A stretch of 64,000 bases of DNA, from contig NZ_JAMXFD010000006.1 of NCBI RefSeq assembly GCF_025370875.1, positions 90,460 through 154,459 on the forward strand. The letters are read 5' to 3'. Both the position numbers and the translations under genes were made by a program. This stretch comes from Laspinema palackyanum D2c. GTDB taxonomy: Bacteria; Cyanobacteriota; Cyanobacteriia; Cyanobacteriales; Laspinemataceae. The notes beneath the pieces were generated by a model. The model made no database searches and was not told the origin of the DNA. It was given only the letters and a program-made list of their open reading frames with translations. Shown here in pieces: positions 36,096 to 46,000 of this stretch; positions within the stretch are counted from its first letter, which is position 1, and each line of letters begins with the position of its first letter.

Positions 36096-36983
36096 ATGAT
36101 AAACCTTCCACTAGCCACCTCGTTACAAGAAGAATTTCTCAATAATTTTACCAACGACGTTATTCCACCTTTAGGGAGCGACAACGAGCGGTTTTGCTGT
36201 TGGTATCGCTATCATCCGAAGCACAAAAATATTCGCAATACCGATTTAGCTGTAGAAATTAATGATGAAAAGGTATTAAACGGTTCCTTTACCGAAAATA
36301 TTGAACAGTGTTTAGGGAATGTCAATAAAAAGATAATCCTCAGATTTGGCAAAGAGATGGAAGATGATGGGATAGTGCTTGACTCGTTACCAAGACCAAG
36401 AGGGCGGCAAAAGCAACATCCCGGTTACCAAGCACCTTGGCAAATCATTTATCAGTGGTTGTGGGAAATAAAATTTCCTCGGCGGGGGTGGGAATTGGCG
36501 CAGAAAATGGCGACTTATGGGATGGAAGAATTGCAGATGATTGAGCTAAAGAATGGGGACAGGGATATATGCGTGAATGTGGCGAAAGACCCGGTGACGA
36601 TTCGTAAAGGGGAAGAATATGTCTTACAGGCGCATTTCCCGCATCAGGGTCATTTGCTCTTGATTAATCAGGGGGTTTCCGGTACGCTGTATTGCCTTTG
36701 TCCATCGGGGGCATTTTCTGAGGAAACCCAGGTGCTGCCCGAGAAAAAGCTACATATTCCCGGTATCCAAGCGTTAGCAAGTGCTTTGAAATATATGAAG
36801 ATTGGGGACGAATATTTTCTAGCAATACTAACTGAAAATCCGGTTAATTTATCCTGGGGGCGTCGGGAGTCTAACCCAAACGATATTGTCGTTACCGATG
36901 AACGGTTGCAGGAAATATTTAAGCAAGTGGGACGGCAGTGGAATGCACAGGTATTTTATAAAAAGTTTGAGGTGGTGGAGTAA
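36096..36983 (+). CDS. DUF4384-like protein
   Basis: A 295-residue soluble protein. The C-terminal half (about 165-260) follows the DUF4384 pattern, IRKGEEYVLQAHFPHQGHLLLINQ, LYCLCPSGAF, then YFLAILTENP. The N-terminal 130 residues are helical and charged and were not recognised. In cyanobacteria DUF4384 domains often occur with CHAT or caspase-like proteins, and the giant TPR-CHAT gene lies 1 kb downstream on the same strand. A good ribosome site supports the ATG. The domain call is moderately sure; function is unknown. Confidence 0.65.
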   Translation: MINLPLATSLQEEFLNNFTNDVIPPLGSDNERFCCWYRYHPKHKNIRNTDLAVEINDEKVLNGSFTENIEQCLGNVNKKIILRFGKEMEDDGIVLDSLPRPRGRQKQHPGYQAPWQIIYQWLWEIKFPRRGWELAQKMATYGMEELQMIELKNGDRDICVNVAKDPVTIRKGEEYVLQAHFPHQGHLLLINQGVSGTLYCLCPSGAFSEETQVLPEKKLHIPGIQALASALKYMKIGDEYFLAILTENPVNLSWGRRESNPNDIVVTDERLQEIFKQVGRQWNAQVFYKKFEVVE

Positions 36984-37290
36984 TTTATGGGCATGGATAG
37001 TTTACCCCCCTAACCCGGCGGGGGTTTAAACCCCCGCCTAATAGCTAAAGTCGGTTGAAACCGACTAGAAGATTGAGGGGTGATGAGGTGGTTTTATTAT
37101 TGATGAAACCGGCATCCGTCCCATCGTTAACGATTGAGCATCTGGCAATGAATCCAATTTAAACGCCTTCAATCCATCAGAACAGCCCTCAGCTATTTCA
37201 GTCGGATTTATCCGACTTTAGCTATTAGGCGGGGGTTTGAACCCCCGCCGGGTGACGCCACTACTACGAACGTTCTCAGCTAACCGCAGA
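36984..37290. repeat. Composite palindromic element, copy B
   Basis: A 233-base element at 37017-37249. The left arm has a 22-base GGCGGGGGTTT palindrome, TAATAGCTAAAGTCGG and an inner hairpin. The right arm at 37200-37249 mirrors it (CCGACTTTAGCTATTA then a matching palindrome). The 133 bases in between show no coding potential. A fragment of the other repeat family (ACTACGAAC) follows at about 37263. The same arms enclose shorter centres near 33.5 and 48.3 kb. Confidence 0.88.
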
Positions 37291-37716
37291 TTAGGCAACG
37301 GGTGTTTTTTCCCGAGATGCAATTAAAGGAGTCAAATCAATGCCTTTCCAATCCTTAAGAAATTCACAGATGATTTCCGGAGTGAAGGTTTCCCGGCCTC
37401 TAAAAAACTCAAATTGTTGGGTGTGAACATTCAGGAGAAAGTGCAAAATATTACAATGGTCTTTCACCCCAAAAGGACAATCCCCCGCTTTCCAGTTATC
37501 CACCGTGGCAGCATAGTCAGCAATAGCGGTGAGTGCGGGTTCTATCTCCCTATCATGCTGTTGGCACAAATCCAGTAACTCGAATGGGTCCTGTGCAACG
37601 TCGCACAGCAGATGGATGGTTTCACAAGGGAGAGTGGAACGCTGAGATTGAATGGTTTTTAAAGATTTGCAAACCTGTAAAGATTGGTAAAATTTTTCGA
37701 GAGATGATTGATTCAT
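37291..37716 (-). CDS. Hypothetical protein with Nif11-like N-terminus
   Basis: A 141-residue soluble protein. The opening SSLEKFYQSLQVCKSL resembles the helix that starts Nif11-type proteins, but the rest does not match the leader-peptide class and no biosynthetic genes are near. Five cysteines are spread over the middle (including CETIHLLC and GDCPFGVKDHC), and the C-terminus has an aromatic run QQFEFFRGRETFTPEII. AAGGAG lies eight bases before the ATG at 37716, strong support for its being expressed. Function is unknown. Confidence 0.65.
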   Translation of the reverse strand: MNQSSLEKFYQSLQVCKSLKTIQSQRSTLPCETIHLLCDVAQDPFELLDLCQQHDREIEPALTAIADYAATVDNWKAGDCPFGVKDHCNILHFLLNVHTQQFEFFRGRETFTPEIICEFLKDWKGIDLTPLIASREKTPVA

Positions 37717-37962
37717 GATATCTCCTTGGTTTTAAAAGTTTAGACCCAGGATATCTTGCCTGTGCTAAATTGTGGGCATTTTCTATCGTCATCCCTTGAT
37801 TGACGACGAGGTTAGATTCAAAATCTTCATCAAGATGGGCCCCTCGGTCCGCAGGCAGAGAGTTGGGTTATTCTGGGTTGGGATTGGGAATATTAGACAA
37901 GGGAATAGGCCCAATTGTGAGCGGACGGAATCTTAGTTTACACAAGTATTAGAGGTTGACTG

Positions 37963-40900
37963 ATGTTTGATAATCTGATGGAGCAACTTATCTCACTACA
38001 TAGGAATGCAGAAACCGCTTACCATCAAGGTCAGTATGAGCAAGGAATTCAATTCGCCACAGAAGCGTGCGAACTGGGAAAATATGCTTTCGGTGAGAAT
38101 CATCCCGACTATGCCCGCATTTTGAACGTTTTGGCGGTACTCTACTCCGCAATGTGGCGGTTGACCGATGCTGAACCCCTTTTCCTGCAAGCAATGGAGA
38201 TTAAAAAGGTGCAGTTGGGTCATAATCATCCCGACTATGCCACCAGTTTGGACAATTTGGCGGGACTGTACCAAGACATGGGGCGGTTAACAGATGCCGA
38301 ACCCCTTTTCCTGCAAGCAATGGAGATTAAAAAGGTGCAGTTGGGTCATAATCATCCTGACTATGCCAACAGTTTGAACAATTTGGCGATACTGTACAGA
38401 GTAATGGGACGGTTTACCGATTCTGAATCCCTTTACCTGCAATCGATGAAGATTCGGAAGGTCCAGTTGGGTCATAATCATCCTGACTATGCCAGCAGTT
38501 TGAACAATTTAGCACGACTGTACAGAGCAATGGGACGGTTGACCGATTCTGAACCCCTTTACCTGCAATCGATGAAGATTCGGAAGGTCCAGTTGGGTCA
38601 GAATCATCCCCTCTATGCAGAAAGTTTGAACAATTTGGCGGAACTGTACAGAGACATGGGACGGTTGACGGATGCCGAGCCCCTTTACCTACAGGCGATG
38701 AAGATTCGGAAGGTCCAGCTGGGTCAGAATCATCCCGACTATGCCACCAGTTTGAACAATTTGGCGATACTGTACAGAAAAATGGGACGGTTTACCGATT
38801 CTGAACCCCTTTACTGGCAAGCAATAGAGATTAAAAAGGTGCAGTTGGGTCAGAATCATCACGACTATGCCCAAAGTTTGAGCAATTTGGCGGAACTGTA
38901 CTCGGCAATGGGACGATTGACGGATGCCGAGCCCCTTTACTGGCAAGCAATGGAGATCCAGAAGGTGCAGTTGGGTGAGAATCATCCCGACTATGCCGCC
39001 AGTGTGAACAATTTGGCAGAACTGTACAGAACAATGGGGCGGTTGACGGATGCCGAACCCCTTTTGCTGCAAGCAATAGAGATTTGCGAGGTGCAGTTGG
39101 GTCAGAATCATCCCCACTATGCCAGCAGTTTGAACAATTTGGGCCTACTGTACTCCGCAATGGGGCGGTGGAAGGATGCCGAACCCCTTTGCCTGCAAGC
39201 AAAGGAGATTATCAAGGTGCAGTTGGGTGAGAATCATCCCGACTATGCCACCAGTTTGCACAATTTGGCAGAACTGTACAGAACAATGGGGCGGTTGACG
39301 GATGCCGAACGCCTTTTCCTGCAAGCAAAGGAGATTTGGAAGGTGCAGTTGGGTGAGAATCATCCTAGCTATGCCAGGAGTTTGAGAGGTTTGGCGGTAC
39401 TGATGGCGGCAATGAATCGCCCTCACGAGGCATTAAGACTCATGCAAGAGGCGAACCAAATTACAAACCGGCTTATCGGTGAAATTTTATCGATTAGCAG
39501 CGATCGCCAGCGTCTGGAATATATGCAACAAAACTATTACCATTTAGAGGGATTTCTCTCTCTGATTACCCAATACTTCCCAACGGATGCCGCTGCGAAA
39601 CGGGCGGGGTTGGATTTGGTGTTGCGGCGCAAGGGGTTGGCGACGGAGGCGGGGTTGTTGATGAGAACTCTAATTGTATCGGGACGTTACCCTCACCTCA
39701 AACCTGAATTGGAGAAACTGGGGCAATTAACTCAGCAAGTGGGTGCTTTTACGTTGAAAGTCCCGACAGAACTGTCACAGTACCCCGCTTACCAGCAACA
39801 ATTGGCGCGGTTAAAGCAAGAACAAGAGGACGTGGAACGATCGCTGAGTCGTCAAATTCCAGAAATGAATCTGCAAACCCAATTAGATTCTGCCAGTCGT
39901 GAGGCTATTACTCAATCCCTGCCAAAAGGGGCAACGCTGCTGGAGTTTGTGCGGGTGCGGGTCCGTAATTTCCAGGCAGTGGAAGCGAATGGAGATAAAC
40001 AATCGTTTCCAGCGCGGTATCTGGCGTTTGTGTTGTCTGCGGGGGATGCGGCAGGGGTGGAAATGATTGATTTAGGGGAGGCGGAGGAGATCGATCGCCT
40101 CTGTCGGATCTTCCGGCAGTCGGTTTCGGGAGAGGAACAGGGGAAAAAGGGCGATCGCGATTTGGATTTGTCAGGATTAGGGAAACCGAAAACTGATCCG
40201 ATAGAGGAATCTGATGTTCCGGCAATCTTGACTACCCCAGAGGGACTGGAGTTGTATCAACGGTTGATTCAACCCCTGAAGGCGTATTTGCAACCCCAGC
40301 AAACTCTATACATTGCCCCGGATGGGGAACTGGCAACCCTGCCTTTTGGGATTTTGTCTGGAGACGGAACTGCCTATTTGATGGATGAGTATAAGTTGCG
40401 CTATCTGGCGGTGGGACGAGATTTGTTGCGGTTTCAGTTCCCAATTCCCGTGAAACATACGGAATCCTTGGTGATTGCCAATCCGGATTATAATTTGCGG
40501 GGGGAATCTGGGGAGGATGTGGCGGTTACGGGAATCCTCTCGAAACCGTCGGAGTATGATGAGGTGCGATCGCTCTCTCGGGACTTGGGACGCGGTTCGG
40601 AGGAGGTATTCAAACCGTTGCCGGGGACGCAAATTGAGGGGAGTCGCATTGCCAAATTATTGGAGGTTCCTGTATATACCCAGGCGCAGGCGGTGAAGTC
40701 CTTGCTGTCTCGATGCCACTCCCCGGAAATTGTCCATATTGCCACCCACGGCTATTTTCTACCCCTGGACCAAACTCTGCCGGATGTCTGGGGTTTCTTC
40801 GGTTTGCCGACTATCGAGATGGGGGGAGTCGGCTCCGCAGGAATGGTGATGCAACAGGGGAGACGCTTACAGTTACAGGGATTACAGGACCCGATGAGGC

Positions 40901-41481
40901 GATCGGGGTTGGCGTTTGCTGGGGCGAATACGGTGTTGCAAGAACGGTTGTTGCCGGAACAGGCGGAGGATGGGTTGTTGACGGCACAAAATGCAGTTCA
41001 TCTCGATTTGACGGGGACGCGGTTGGTGGTGATGTCTGCTTGTGATACGGCGTTGGGGGATCAGTCTATTGGGGAGGGGGTACTGGGTTTACGGCGATCG
41101 CTGATTCTGGCGGGTGCTGAAACGGTGGTGATGAGTCTGTGGAAGGTTCCCGATGTACCCACGGCGATTTTAATGGAACGATTTTATCACAATTTGTTTG
41201 AGACGGATTTGGGTCGCACGGTGGCGTTGGAGGAGGCACAAGAGTATCTCAAAACTCTCCAGGTTTCCCAATTGCGGCAGGATTGGTTAACTCCAGAGGC
41301 GATCGCGCAAGTTGAACAATTGAATTATGACTGTGCAAAACAGTTACAGGAATTAACTACAAAACCGGATGAATTTACACCCTTTGCCGGGACCAAATAT
41401 TGGGCGGCATTTGTTTGTATTGGGAATCCGAGTCCCTTTCCTAAATCCGCGTCTCTTTCCCTTGCTTTAACCCGAATTTAA
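37963..41481 (+). CDS. TPR-CHAT protein (caspase-like protease domain)
   Basis: A 1172-residue protein. Residues 47-508 are eleven 42-residue kinesin-light-chain-type TPR units (consensus HPDYATSLNNLAELYRxMGR, then LTDAEPLYLQA). A helical linker (about 510-740) leads to a C-terminal CHAT domain. The cysteine-protease dyad is visible: His in IVHIATHGYF (about 929) and Cys in VVMSACDTALG (about 1028). CHAT proteases act in HetF-type regulation and in several programmed-death or defence systems; the target here is unknown. GAGG precedes the ATG. Neighbours are a DUF4384-like protein upstream and a membrane adenylate cyclase downstream. Confidence 0.94.
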   Translation: MFDNLMEQLISLHRNAETAYHQGQYEQGIQFATEACELGKYAFGENHPDYARILNVLAVLYSAMWRLTDAEPLFLQAMEIKKVQLGHNHPDYATSLDNLAGLYQDMGRLTDAEPLFLQAMEIKKVQLGHNHPDYANSLNNLAILYRVMGRFTDSESLYLQSMKIRKVQLGHNHPDYASSLNNLARLYRAMGRLTDSEPLYLQSMKIRKVQLGQNHPLYAESLNNLAELYRDMGRLTDAEPLYLQAMKIRKVQLGQNHPDYATSLNNLAILYRKMGRFTDSEPLYWQAIEIKKVQLGQNHHDYAQSLSNLAELYSAMGRLTDAEPLYWQAMEIQKVQLGENHPDYAASVNNLAELYRTMGRLTDAEPLLLQAIEICEVQLGQNHPHYASSLNNLGLLYSAMGRWKDAEPLCLQAKEIIKVQLGENHPDYATSLHNLAELYRTMGRLTDAERLFLQAKEIWKVQLGENHPSYARSLRGLAVLMAAMNRPHEALRLMQEANQITNRLIGEILSISSDRQRLEYMQQNYYHLEGFLSLITQYFPTDAAAKRAGLDLVLRRKGLATEAGLLMRTLIVSGRYPHLKPELEKLGQLTQQVGAFTLKVPTELSQYPAYQQQLARLKQEQEDVERSLSRQIPEMNLQTQLDSASREAITQSLPKGATLLEFVRVRVRNFQAVEANGDKQSFPARYLAFVLSAGDAAGVEMIDLGEAEEIDRLCRIFRQSVSGEEQGKKGDRDLDLSGLGKPKTDPIEESDVPAILTTPEGLELYQRLIQPLKAYLQPQQTLYIAPDGELATLPFGILSGDGTAYLMDEYKLRYLAVGRDLLRFQFPIPVKHTESLVIANPDYNLRGESGEDVAVTGILSKPSEYDEVRSLSRDLGRGSEEVFKPLPGTQIEGSRIAKLLEVPVYTQAQAVKSLLSRCHSPEIVHIATHGYFLPLDQTLPDVWGFFGLPTIEMGGVGSAGMVMQQGRRLQLQGLQDPMRRSGLAFAGANTVLQERLLPEQAEDGLLTAQNAVHLDLTGTRLVVMSACDTALGDQSIGEGVLGLRRSLILAGAETVVMSLWKVPDVPTAILMERFYHNLFETDLGRTVALEEAQEYLKTLQVSQLRQDWLTPEAIAQVEQLNYDCAKQLQELTTKPDEFTPFAGTKYWAAFVCIGNPSPFPKSASLSLALTRI
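38101..39486 (+). repeat. Eleven tandem 126-base TPR-coding repeats
   Basis: The repeats start exactly at 38101 (CATCCCGAC) and run in frame. Units 1-10 are closely alike at the DNA level; unit 11 is divergent and closes the array. The uniformity suggests recent expansion or gene conversion, and unit number is likely to vary between strains. Confidence 0.92.
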
Positions 41482-41669
41482 TCGGGAAATTTGGGTGGTT
41501 TGTTTCCCGAATCCCGTTGATTTTCCTGTAGAATCCTCCACGTCGAATCATCCAGTCAAGGTCGCTTCGGAATAATGCTACACTCAAAGACTAATCACTG
41601 GGCGCAAAATGTGGCAGACTCAGGAGAACCGATTGGCATTCAAGTCCCTCAACCGGATGGCAAACACCC

Positions 41670-43025
41670 ATGCAGCATGACTTTCTTGAAAACAACCCGG
41701 TAGCGTCCCTACTGACTAAGATACTCAAGTCCCCCCTCTCTGCCGATGCTTCCCGTAATGCTGAATATCAGGCATGGCGGGACCGTTTCATGCGCAAGCG
41801 TCTGGATGTGGGGTTGTGGATTGGATTGATGGCCTTTTTGAGTGCCAGTTTGCTACAAGTGAGCAATTGGTTGTTCCGTCCCGAGGAATTTAGGCCGGAC
41901 TGGTTGCGATCGCAGGTGAGTATTGAAATCTGTTTACTGTTATGTCTGTTACTTCAGCATAGCAAATTAGGTCGCCGCTATCCGAGTTTAGTCTTTTTCG
42001 CCTTTTATTGGGTGGTGACGATTGTTCCGCAGATTTCGCGTACTTTGTCAGGAGTTGCTCAACCGGAACTGTTAGTTTGGACAATTATGTTTTTCGGTCA
42101 AGCGACATTTACTCCGGTGCGTTGGTATCTCCATTTAGCGGCTCAATTGGGGGTGTTTTTGTATTTTCTGGGGGTAAATTCCGCCTTGGGGGTAAACTTC
42201 AGTAACTCGATAAGTTGGATGAAACCTTCCGTACTGGCTTTGTATTTCTTCTGGGTCTGTTTTATTGGCAACTTATCCGTTTATTTATATGAACAGTTAC
42301 AAAAAGCGGAGTTTAAAGCCCGATGGGATTTAGAGGAGGCTTATGCTCAATTGGAAGAAGAACAAAAACTTTCAGAAAGTTTATTACTGAATGTTTTACC
42401 CCATTCCATTGCCACTCGGTTAAAGCAAAATCCCAAAAATTTGGCGGATAGTTACACGAATGTTTCGGTTTTATTTGCCGATATTGTCGGATTTACGGAA
42501 CTGTCTTCCCAAATTTCTCCCTGGGATTTAGTGGAGTTGCTCAATCAGATTTTCTCGGAGTTTGATGCCTTGGCGGAATTGCATCAGTTAGAAAAGATTA
42601 AAACAATTGGGGATGCTTATATGGTGGTTTCGGGGTTACCGGAACCTCGGGATGATCATGCTCAAGCCATTGCCGATATGGCGTTGGATATGCAGCGGGC
42701 GATCGCCACATTTAACCAAAAAACTGGGCAGAATTTTAGCATCCGCATCGGCATCGCCACGGGTCCGGTAATTGCAGGAGTGATTGGCATTAAAAAATTT
42801 ATTTATGATTTGTGGGGGGATACGGTTAATCTCGCCTCTCGGATGGAATCTCATGGTATTCCCGGGGCGATTCAGGTGACTCGGGAAACCTATCAGTTTT
42901 TGAAAGGCGAGTATCTGTTTCAGGAACGGGGGAAGGTATTTATTAAGGGCAAGGGAGAAATGACCACTTATTTATTGAGGGAGAAAAATCCGAGTATTAT
43001 TGACGCAAAACTGTCGGGGAATTAA
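41670..43025 (+). CDS. Membrane-bound class III adenylate cyclase
   Basis: A 451-residue protein with six probable membrane helices (about 45-210), a coiled linker (about 215-240) and a class III cyclase domain (about 255-430). Metal-binding aspartates lie in FADIVGFT and GDAYM. Substrate-selecting residues are Lys (KIKTIGD) and Asp (YDLWGDTVN), the adenylate rather than guanylate pattern. The transition-state Asn and Arg (NLASRME) are present, so it should be active. The membrane domain probably senses a signal. It follows the TPR-CHAT gene by 188 bases and converges on the histidine kinase gene. Confidence 0.92.
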   Translation: MQHDFLENNPVASLLTKILKSPLSADASRNAEYQAWRDRFMRKRLDVGLWIGLMAFLSASLLQVSNWLFRPEEFRPDWLRSQVSIEICLLLCLLLQHSKLGRRYPSLVFFAFYWVVTIVPQISRTLSGVAQPELLVWTIMFFGQATFTPVRWYLHLAAQLGVFLYFLGVNSALGVNFSNSISWMKPSVLALYFFWVCFIGNLSVYLYEQLQKAEFKARWDLEEAYAQLEEEQKLSESLLLNVLPHSIATRLKQNPKNLADSYTNVSVLFADIVGFTELSSQISPWDLVELLNQIFSEFDALAELHQLEKIKTIGDAYMVVSGLPEPRDDHAQAIADMALDMQRAIATFNQKTGQNFSIRIGIATGPVIAGVIGIKKFIYDLWGDTVNLASRMESHGIPGAIQVTRETYQFLKGEYLFQERGKVFIKGKGEMTTYLLREKNPSIIDAKLSGN

Positions 43026-43077
43026 GGGGATTAATTCTCCGAAAAGTTGCGGATTGCAGTAAATTTTAAGGGCATGA

Positions 43078-46000
43078 TTATTTTTTCCGCAGTTGTCCAA
43101 CCACTTCTATCAAATGCCTAGGGTCAATAGGTTTGGGAATGTGCATTTGAAATCCGGCGGCGAGGGCGAGAATGCGGTCTTCGGTGCGAGTATAGGCAGT
43201 GAGGGCGGCAGCAGGAATTTGTCCCCCTTGTTCTGGGGGTAAGCTGCGGATTTGGCGAATTAAGGTATAGCCATCTTCTCCAGGCATTCCGATGTCACTG
43301 AGGAGAATTTCCGGTTGCATTTTTTGGATTAAGCCGATCGCCTCGGCAGTGGAGGCAGCGGCAAAAACTTCGGCCCCATATTGTTCCAAGGCAGTAATTA
43401 AAAACTCCCTTGTATCAAATTCATCATCCACGACTAAGATTTTTAACCCGGCGAGTTCTGAGAAGGATTGATCGCACTCCACCGATGACGACCCCGCACA
43501 TTGCTCCTCTATCCCATCGCTTGTATCTTGCAAGCAGGGGAGTTGCACTACAAAGGTAGAACCTTTTCCAAGTCCGGGACTCTGAGCAAAAATATGGCCG
43601 CCATGTAGTTCGACGAGGTTGCGAACGATCGCCAACCCCAGTCCTAACCCCCCATGCGATCGCGTGGTTTTGCTATCCGCCTGCCGGAATCGTTCAAACA
43701 TATAAGGTAAAAATTCCGGTTCGATGCCGATTCCGCTATCACTAATCCGGATTTGTATCCAGTTTTCCACCCGTTCTAAACAAATCTCCACTCGTCCGCC
43801 TTCTGCCGTGAATTTTACCGCATTGGAGAGCAGATTCCAGACGACTTGTTGGAGGCGATCGCCATCTCCGGAAACCAATCCCACTCCTGGATCAAGGGTC
43901 GTTACCAACTGGATTTTTTTAATTTCGGCAGTGGGACGCACGGTATCGATGGCGGCTTCAATTGCCGGGATTAATTGCAACGGACGCAGGTAGAGGCGAA
44001 TTTTGCCGCGAATGATGCGCGAAATGTCCAGGAGGTCTTCAATTAACTGGGTTTGCATTTCGGCATTGCGTTCGATGGATTCCAGGGCCTGAGCCATTTT
44101 TTCTGGGTTGAGTTTGCGACGACGCAGTAGCCGAGACCAGCCTAAAATCGCATTTAAGGGCGATCGCAACTCGTGAGAAACAATTGCCAAAAATTCGTCT
44201 TTCATGCGACTGGCGGCTTCTGCCTGCCTCCGGGCTTCCTGTTCGCGCAGGAGCAACTCCTCACGCTGGCGTTCGGCTAACTTGCGATCGCTAATATCGT
44301 AGAACATCACCACCCCGGCAACAATTCGTCCCGCTAAATTTTTCACGGGTTTAGCACTGAGGCACAAAATCTGAGAGTGACCATTCGTGAGGGGAATTTC
44401 GAGTTCTTCATCAATCACCGTCTCACCCAAAGTAATTGCCCGAGACATGGGCAATTCTTGCGGTTGATAGGGTCGTCCATCGGGATGAACGCCTTGGAAC
44501 AAGCGATCCTCTTCTAAATGTGTGTCGGCGGCGATCGCACCCGTCAAAATCGCTTGCGCTTGCTTGTTGCTCAGCAGCACTTTCCCCGAAGGCGCTTCCG
44601 CCACGATCGCACCGGCAGGCATTTGTTGTAGGACTGCTTTTAACAGTTGTTGCTCAAATTCCAGTTGTTTGAGCAGGCGATCGCGTTCTTCCTCGGCCTT
44701 TTTCCTTTCAGTAATATCCAGGATGACTCCCCCCATCCGCACTGCAGTCCCTCGGTCATCATAAAACGCTCGACCTTTTGCCGCAAGCCATCGCACCGAT
44801 TCATCCGTTCCTCGGATAATCCGATACTCAATGTCATAATCGGCCTGATCGGTAATCGCACGTTGTACGGCCCGATTCACCCGGTCCCGGTCCTCGGGAT
44901 GCAGGCATTCCACGAACCGAGTATATTTCATGACCATCGAGGGGATGTCCAGTCCAACTATTTCCAAACATCGCCGGGACCCCGAAATTTCTTGCGATTC
45001 TAAATCATAATCCCACAAGCCTAATTTTGCAGATTCCAACGCCAATCGTAGCCGTTCCTGGTTGCGGTCCGATGTGGCCCGAGCAAGTTTATATTCGGTG
45101 ATATCGCGACTTAGAGACAGTACCGATTCCACTGCGCCATCGCGGTCAAATTCCGGAACTAAGCGAGACTGATAATAGCGAGTCACCCCTTTGACATCCG
45201 TTAAATCACATTCAATTTCGCCTTGCTCTCCCGTGGCAAAAACTTGGGCAATGGCCCCTTGGCACTCTGCCGACGGAGTTCCGGGAAAGGTGAGTTCCGG
45301 GTTAGTTGTGTTCAGAAACTCTTCTGGCGATCGCCCGGTGACTCGATATATGGCTTGGTTGACATACAAAAGACGCATTTTTCGGTCAAACCGCTTAATA
45401 ATATCCGGTGAATTTTCGGCCAAGGCTGTAAATTCTCGTTCCCGTCGGTAGAGTTCATCTTCCACTTGTTTGCGTTCAGTGATATCGCGCCAGGTTGCCA
45501 AAAATCCATCTCCAAATGCAACGCCTCGGATATCAAATGCTTTAGGGACTCCGGTTTCGGTGGTGAGTTGTTCGTCCAGAAAGGAATCTTTAACCAATGG
45601 TTGTCTGGTTTCAACGACTTGGCAATATTCGTCGAAGAGTCCACTGGTTCGGTGTCCAGGAAATAAATCGCAGAGTCTTTTTCCAGTCTGTTGTTCCCGA
45701 GTCAATCCATTGCTGGCACAAGTTGCGGCATTGATATATTCAATGCGGAAGTCTATAATTTTTCCCGATTCATCCCGCACGGACGTATAGATTCCAAAAC
45801 AATCCAGCAAGTTTTCCACCGAGGTTCGGAAGAGTTCTTCTCGTTTTTGTAATTCGGTTTCGGCTTTTTTGCGATCGCTGATATCCAGGGTTGTGCCAAT
45901 AACGCGCACCGCTTTCCCCGATTCATTTCGCTGAATCCCTCCGCGATCGGATACATTCAAATATCGGCCATCTTGGTGCCGAATGCGATATTCTATATCA

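Noticed and set aside
38689-39426. Repeated minus-strand frames in the TPR array
   Set aside because: They are antisense translations of the 126-base TPR repeats.
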